Of a stretch of 50,330 nucleotides of DNA, positions 46,243-50,330 are shown in pieces. The notes under the pieces were generated by a model. The model ran no database searches and was not told the DNA's origin. It saw only the letters and a list, made by a program, of their open reading frames with translations. The DNA comes from Flammeovirga aprica JL-4. GTDB lineage: Bacteria; Bacteroidota; Bacteroidia; Cytophagales; Flammeovirgaceae. The translations under genes and the position numbers were made by a program. The stretch covers positions 1 through 50,330 of the forward strand of contig NZ_JABANE010000064.1 of NCBI RefSeq assembly GCF_012844305.1. Reading direction: 5' to 3'. Within the stretch, counting starts at the first letter, position 1. Every line of letters starts with the position of its first letter.

Positions 46243-46731
46243 TTAGTATGAATTTGATATCGGCAATTGATTAAATTCATTCATAGCTGAATCTTTACCA
46301 TATAAAATGGTAAGTAGTTCATATTTATTGAATGGCTTCTGGTTAAGAGAATCAGAAATATTCTCTAAAAGGTATTGGTAGTGTTTATGAGCAACATCTT
46401 TAAGACTCATTCTTTCAAGACTCAATACATAAAAAAGATGATAGTTAGATGACTTTGGAATTGAATCCGATAATTTTCGAAAAAGATGGATAGTTAAACT
46501 ATCATTTCCATTATTGTATTCGATATTTATCTTACGTTTTATGCCATATATATTATTAGAGTCTTTTTCATAAAGTCTATTCACCAACAATTTCCACGTT
46601 TTATCATGTTGAGGAATTGCAGATAAACTATCAATACTGTGAATCAGAGATTTAACTGTATCTTCATTATTTATTTTTCTATTGCAACCCAAAAAAGTGA
46701 ATAGTGATGTTAGAAGTATAATATATTTCAT
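46243..46731 (-). CDS. Small lipoprotein with TPR-like helices
   Basis: 162 residues from the ATG at 46731, chosen over the one six codons upstream because MKYIILLTSLFTFLGCNRK is a complete lipoprotein signal (cysteine at position 16). The mature part is helical with TPR-like spacing (YNNGNDSLTIHLFRKLSDSI; YLLENISDSLNQKPFNKYEL). The protein ends at a TAA, and the reading frame continues into the next gene. Function unknown. Confidence 0.62.
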   Translation of the reverse strand: MKYIILLTSLFTFLGCNRKINNEDTVKSLIHSIDSLSAIPQHDKTWKLLVNRLYEKDSNNIYGIKRKINIEYNNGNDSLTIHLFRKLSDSIPKSSNYHLFYVLSLERMSLKDVAHKHYQYLLENISDSLNQKPFNKYELLTILYGKDSAMNEFNQLPISNSY

Positions 46732-46750
46732 TTGTATTGTTATTGTCATT

Positions 46751-46812
46751 GACGAAATTACTATGCTACGAGCGAGGATGTGTCGAGACTTGGAGCTTTA
46801 GCTACTGTTTAT
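46751..46812 (-). repeat. Cassette-type repeat, copy D
   Basis: Plus strand: CTATGCTACGAGCGAGGATG then TGTCGAGACTTGGAGCTTTAGCTACTG. TGTCGA and the closing TTAGCTA.TGTT match the other copies; the left part is diverged. Confidence 0.5.
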
Positions 46813-46863
46813 TGCCTTTATAATATTAAAAAGATCTATTATCAATCTTTTATTACTTCAATA

Positions 46864-47460
46864 CTAAAGCTTTACTTTAGCCATATAGATAACAAATATT
46901 ATTGTTAAAACTATACTGACCAAATACTGTATTTCAATAATATTTTTTTTATTCTCCTCAACATCTTTTCTTCTTACCCTTGCTTTTAGTAAAGTATAAA
47001 ATCTTTCAAACTCTGTTATTTCTAATGAATCAAGTTTAATATTCTGTCCTGACATCAATACAATTGTTAGTGTTCTCCCCTTGTAAAGTATTGAATTATT
47101 CTTCTCAAACCATGATCTATTATTAGTAATTTTATACCTTGAACGATAAATACGACCTATATTAGTTATATCGATTTGTTTTGTAGTGAATAGTAAGGGG
47201 TATGTAATAATTAGCTTACTTCCTATTAAATCCATCTTTTTTACAAGAAGGACCTGCAGGCATGAAATAACTAAAAAAAAGAAACTTCCACCTGAAAAAA
47301 TTAACATGATTATTTTGGCAGTTTCCCTATCAGTCCCTTCGACTTTCATATCATTCCAATTAGTGTGATAGAAAACATATAATAATGCAGATGCGACAAG
47401 CATACTTAACACCCCAATGACTATAATTTTATAATTTACTTTAGAATAAAAATCATACAT
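46864..47460 (-). CDS. Membrane protein with a PH-like domain
   Basis: 198 residues with two N-terminal membrane helices (about 10-30 and 47-70; VIGVLSMLVASALLYVFY, GSFFFLVISCLQVLLV) and one at the C-terminus (QYLVSIVLTIIFVIYMAKV). The cytoplasmic segment between, about 75-160, resembles bacterial PH-like domains (LIITYPLLFTTKQIDITNIG, TLTIVLMSGQNIKLDSLE). It is the only clear inner-membrane protein in this series. Cassette-type repeats flank it. Confidence 0.62.
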   Translation of the reverse strand: MYDFYSKVNYKIIVIGVLSMLVASALLYVFYHTNWNDMKVEGTDRETAKIIMLIFSGGSFFFLVISCLQVLLVKKMDLIGSKLIITYPLLFTTKQIDITNIGRIYRSRYKITNNRSWFEKNNSILYKGRTLTIVLMSGQNIKLDSLEITEFERFYTLLKARVRRKDVEENKKNIIEIQYLVSIVLTIIFVIYMAKVKL

Positions 47461-47483
47461 TCCTTACTCTTACATGTGGTTTG

Positions 47484-47548
47484 ACACATAACGTATAAAC
47501 TACGACCAGCAGACATGTCGACCGGTGGGTAGAGATTAGCTATTGTTT
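47484..47548 (-). repeat. Cassette-type repeat, copy E
   Basis: Plus strand: CATAACGTATAAACTACGAC, CAGCAGACATGTCGACCGG, then GATTAGCTATTGTT. It is one of the two best-preserved copies and contains the palindrome GACATGTC. Confidence 0.6.
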
Positions 47549-48271
47549 GGGTTGTATTAGAGTGGTATAATGATGAAAAATAGATTCATCAACCTCACAT
47601 GTAATTTCATTTGATATAAAATTAGAAAAACGAACCCTTAGTTTTGTTGTTGACTTACCTCTAAAAATAGGAATTTGACTAATTAAAACCTCATTTGGAA
47701 ATAGATTGAATTCATCTTCTCCCATAGAACAACCTATTTTAAAATATGACCTGCCAACACTTATAAATTTACCTTGAGAGTTTTGTATTTCAAGTCCTAC
47801 GTGAGGGTAATCTATTCCATGTCCAATAAAAGCCAAACTATTACTTCTATTAATTATGAATAATGGATAACTTTTACCCCAACCATAATTCATAATTTGT
47901 GTAGTGTCAATTTTCACTTCTAATACTGTTGTATCACTGTAGTATTTACTATTAGCTTTAAATTCTTCTTGACTTAATAGATGTCCACAATATAAGTCAT
48001 AAATTTTTCTGGAATGTCTTAAAGTAGTATCATTAAACTTTATGCCACTATACTCTATTTCATGATGAAATTTGATTTCAGGTTTTAACAGAAATGTATC
48101 TTCTAAGTTTCCAATATAAAATATATCAAAATAGTTTTTCTTTGAAAACCAGTCAAATTCAATCCATGACTTTTCTTTAAATCCTGATTGCTTTAAAACT
48201 GGAAGTTTTGTCTCGTTTTTACAAGAGTATAATGAAGAAATTAATATTATGGCACTAATTATATATCTCAT
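47540..48271 (-). CDS. Lipoprotein of unknown function
   Basis: 243 residues with lipobox C17 (SSLYSCKNE). The mature protein is beta-rich (KKNYFDIFYIGNLEDTFLLK; RVRFSNFISNEITCEVDE) and has no family I recognise. It is the first gene of the minus-strand series, next to the recombinase element. Its stop codon lies inside copy E of the repeat, and copy F lies 30 bases before its start, so gene plus repeat form a unit. Confidence 0.65.
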   Translation of the reverse strand: MRYIISAIILISSLYSCKNETKLPVLKQSGFKEKSWIEFDWFSKKNYFDIFYIGNLEDTFLLKPEIKFHHEIEYSGIKFNDTTLRHSRKIYDLYCGHLLSQEEFKANSKYYSDTTVLEVKIDTTQIMNYGWGKSYPLFIINRSNSLAFIGHGIDYPHVGLEIQNSQGKFISVGRSYFKIGCSMGEDEFNLFPNEVLISQIPIFRGKSTTKLRVRFSNFISNEITCEVDESIFHHYTTLIQPKQ

Positions 48272-48301
48272 TGATATTGATAAAGTTAACTTATAACCTC
48301 C

Positions 48302-48366
48302 AATGTAATGGCTAAATTACAACCAACAGGTGCGTCACCCGATGGATGGAGATTAGCTATTGTTGA
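48302..48366 (-). repeat. Cassette-type repeat, copy F
   Basis: Plus strand: ATGGCTAAATTACAACCAAC, AGGTGCGTCACCCGATGG, then GATTAGCTATTGTT. It contains the hairpin GGTGCGTCACC. The end GCTAA and TTAGC frame is perfect here. Confidence 0.6.
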
Positions 48367-48505
48367 ACAAAAGCTCCGCTAGCTAAAGCCCTCTATTTTT
48401 TACCTTTACATCTTAATGAATTTTATAACACCTTAAATTTCGTAAGATGAAAAAAAAATAGGTACTATACTAGACAAGGCCTTTAATATTCCTGGTTTCA
48501 AAGAG

Positions 48506-49334
48506 ATGTACAACGAATTATATCGTAACATGTCTCTAAGTGGAAAGTCGAAGTCTACCTTTGATAACTACATCAAGTCTATTGCTAAAATTGCATTTTA
48601 ACAAGACTCCTCTTGAACTTTCCGATGATGAAATTAATGATTATCTACTTCAGCTCAAAGAAAAAAAGCAAACTTCTTATACTGCTTTCAAACACTATGT
48701 TTATGCATTGAGATATATCTTTAAATATTCAGGAAGGGAAGAAAAAAACATCAAGCTTCCGGTATTGAAAAAGAAAAAGGCGATTCCTGATATCTTGTCA
48801 GTCGAGGAATGTAAAGCCATCTTTAAAATACCTGACTTACTGAAGTACAGGGTGATGTTCGCTCTGATTTACTCGGCGGGATTAAGAATTAGAGAAGTCG
48901 CTCAGCTTAAGATTGCCGATATCGATCTACAAAGAATGACGATCTATGTCAGAGATACAAAATATGATAAAAACAGAGTGGTGCCTCTTGCTGAAAATAG
49001 GAAAGTTGGTATCAAAAAATACCTTGAAACTGAAAATCCAAATATATGGCTTTTCCAAGGATACGGATCTCAAAAACATATAGCGACGACTTCTATTGGA
49101 AGAATGCTTAAGCAGACAGTGAAGGCGGCGAAGATTAACAAAAAAGTCACCACACATACCTTAAGGCACACTTACGCTACACACTGCGTCGAAATGGGGA
49201 TGGACCCTTTTACATTAAAGGAACTGCTCGGGCATGAATCGCTTCAAACCACATTGGAGTATATCAATCTAACAACCGTCAAAAAATCCAATTCCTTCTC
49301 GCCTTTCGACAAGATCTATGAAACCAAAAATTGA
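48506..49334 (+). pseudogene. Frameshifted tyrosine recombinase
   Basis: The catalytic part is intact: R in SAGLRIREV, H-x-x-R in HTLRHTYATH, H in LLGHESLQ and Y in TTLEYIN. The N-terminal SAM-like domain is broken. The frame from ATG 48506 reads MYNELYRNMSLSGKSKSTFD and on to KSIAKIAF, then stops at 48599-48601. The rest (LHFNKTPLELSDDEI) is in the +1 frame. Adding one more TTGCA at 48591-48595 would restore SIAKIALHFNKTP, so loss of one unit of a five-base repeat is the likely cause. Upstream, an A9 run at 48450-48458 after an ATG would need one more A to join in frame. A GTG at 48540 opens the body frame but translates the shifted segment. Sequencing error is possible. Confidence 0.7.
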
Positions 49335-50330
49335 GATCAGTCACATTCTCAATCGGCAACAATTTTGGAGGACTTCTACTCATTTTCTCAGCAGACAGAA
49401 ATTCGACCTGCATGCGATAACACTTTGTAGGACGGCTAAACTCGGAAGGCATATCGACTACTGTGAAAAGTGCAGTGAAGTAAGAATTTCATACAACAGT
49501 TGCAGAAATAGAAACTGCCCGAAATGTCAGGCAACTTATAGAGAAAAATGGATCGCAAAACGAGAAGAGGAAGTGCTGGACGTACCTTATTTTCATACTG
49601 TATTTACGGTGTCTCATAAATTGAATGATCTCTTTCTGCATGAGCCTGAATTGATGTATAATCTGCTTTTTAAAACTGTCTGGGAAACAGTCAGAACATT
49701 CGGAAGCAAAAGTCTAGAGGGAGAAATGGGAATGATCGCAGTGCTTCATACTTGGGGACAAAATTTGAGTCTGCACCCTCACCTGCATTGCATTATTCCG
49801 GGAGGAGCGCTTTGCAATGGTAAACATTGGAAAGGCAGTGATAAAACGGGGAAGTACCTTTTCCCAGCGAAAGCATTAGCAAAAATGTTCAGAGCAAAAC
49901 TTGTAGATCAAATAAGAAAGAATGATACATCAAAAGCGTATTTTGACCAAAGTATAGCGAAAAGTTGTTTTGAAAAAGAATGGGTAGTTTATGCCAAAAG
50001 ACCTTTTGGAGGTGCTAAACAGGTCATCGAATACCTTGGAAGATACACGCACAAAACTGCCATCTCAAACCACCGCTTATTGGATTACTCACAAGGAAAA
50101 GTCACTTTCTCTTACAAGGATTACAGAACTGGTGCAAACAAAAAAGAGATGACACTCTCTGATGTAGATTTTATCAAAAGATACAGCATGCATTTGCTTC
50201 CAAAGGGTTTTAGGAGGATCAGGCATTTTGGGTTTTACAATGGAGCTATCAAAAAAGTCAAAATAGAGAAAATTAGAAAGTCTATCGGCCAGAAAACACC
50301 CCAAAAGGTAGAATGGGACTGGATCAAAAT
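49318..50330 (+). CDS. IS91-family HUH (Y2-type) transposase, partial
   Basis: 337 codons are visible from ATG 49318 and the frame is open to the window edge. The N-terminal zinc-finger region reads DYCEKCSEVRISYNSCRNRN then CPKCQ, typical of IS91 transposases. The HUH motif is HPHLH in GQNLSLHPHLHCIIPGG. The segment QVIEYLGRYTHKTAISNHRL belongs to the catalytic tyrosine region. RRIRHFGFYNG near the visible end matches the C-terminal family signature. IS91 enzymes move DNA by rolling-circle transposition. The start codon lies inside the end of the recombinase gene, so translation is probably coupled. Unlike the recombinase, no frameshift is seen. Confidence 0.9.
   Translation, partial: MKPKIEISHILNRQQFWRTSTHFLSRQKFDLHAITLCRTAKLGRHIDYCEKCSEVRISYNSCRNRNCPKCQATYREKWIAKREEEVLDVPYFHTVFTVSHKLNDLFLHEPELMYNLLFKTVWETVRTFGSKSLEGEMGMIAVLHTWGQNLSLHPHLHCIIPGGALCNGKHWKGSDKTGKYLFPAKALAKMFRAKLVDQIRKNDTSKAYFDQSIAKSCFEKEWVVYAKRPFGGAKQVIEYLGRYTHKTAISNHRLLDYSQGKVTFSYKDYRTGANKKEMTLSDVDFIKRYSMHLLPKGFRRIRHFGFYNGAIKKVKIEKIRKSIGQKTPQKVEWDWIK

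Larger units (their letters stand above)
48440..50330 (+). mobile_element. IS91-like element with tyrosine recombinase (right end outside window)
   Basis: A tyrosine recombinase gene and an HUH transposase gene overlap by 17 bases and form one transcription unit. To my knowledge this pairing is common in Bacteroidota. IS91-type elements have no terminal inverted repeats, so the left end cannot be fixed; 48440 is only the approximate upstream limit of the first gene. Confidence 0.7.

Noticed and set aside
44593..48366. Classical integron attC array
   Set aside because: The repeats lack clear RYYYAAC / GTTRRRY core sites, and the recombinase shows no IntI-specific feature. Kept only as an attC-like idea.
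48540..49334. Recombinase as an intact gene starting at GTG 48540
   Set aside because: Its first 15 or so residues translate the shifted frame of a recognisable recombinase N-terminus, so the start is an artefact of the frameshift.
1..50330. CRISPR arrays
   Set aside because: No regularly spaced short direct repeats occur; all repeats found are palindromic, tandem or dispersed.
1..50330. tRNA or rRNA genes
   Set aside because: No T-loop or cloverleaf pattern and no rRNA-like stretch was seen.

Overview
The window looks like chromosome of a marine, polysaccharide-degrading member of the Bacteroidota. A Flammeovirga-like cytophagian is my best guess, but no marker gene here proves it. The evidence is AT-rich DNA without Shine-Dalgarno sequences, a TonB-dependent receptor with a carboxypeptidase-regulatory-like domain, a hybrid two-component system, type IX secretion tails, Bacteroidota-type lipoproteins including one with a CXKDD surface-export motif, and three sulfatases beside red-algal galactan hydrolases.

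Layout. (1) 125-6360, minus strand: TonB receptor, then a surface beta-helix lipoprotein, then a LytS-type kinase and LytTR regulator. (2) 6732-12324: mixed genes, namely BluB, an HExxH lipoprotein, an outer-membrane barrel, an MRJP/yellow-like lipoprotein, a divergent DprA-like protein and a GNAT protein, with a possible small RNA at 11470-11562. (3) 12542-24082: a three-gene module. It holds a 1621-residue sulfatase/beta-helix/three-CBM/type IX fusion, a hybrid two-component regulator, and a lipoprotein with a paralogous beta-helix. The two enzyme genes share the same direct-repeat operator and -7 promoter arrangement, so they probably form the regulator's regulon. (4) 24353-25776: an Rpn/PD-(D/E)XK protein and an orphan. 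(5) 26069-43178: a carrageenan-type locus with two GH71/GH99-like paralogues, a GH42-like clan-A hydrolase, a type IX-sorted protein, a GH82 iota-carrageenase homologue, a GH110 alpha-galactosidase, a GH2 beta-galactosidase and two sulfatases. (6) 43244-48271: a run of small unrelated secreted or lipoprotein genes, mostly separated by degenerate repeats of about 55-65 bp. (7) 48440-50330: the start of an element with a frameshifted tyrosine recombinase overlapping an IS91-type HUH transposase.

How the genes fit together. The GH82, GH2, GH110, GH42-like and sulfatase genes together suggest stepwise desulfation and depolymerisation of iota-type carrageenan to galactose units. No SusC/SusD pair lies in this part. 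The module at 12542-24082 may act on another sulfated glycan or a related one, under its own sensor.

The window is rich in small non-coding repeats: a 161-bp palindromic MITE inside a probable 5' leader, a tandem 120-130 bp repeat, several REP-like families whose stems vary in a compensatory way, and the cassette-like repeats of region 6. These are the least explained parts of the sequence. All functional assignments were made by reading translated sequence; no database search was run.
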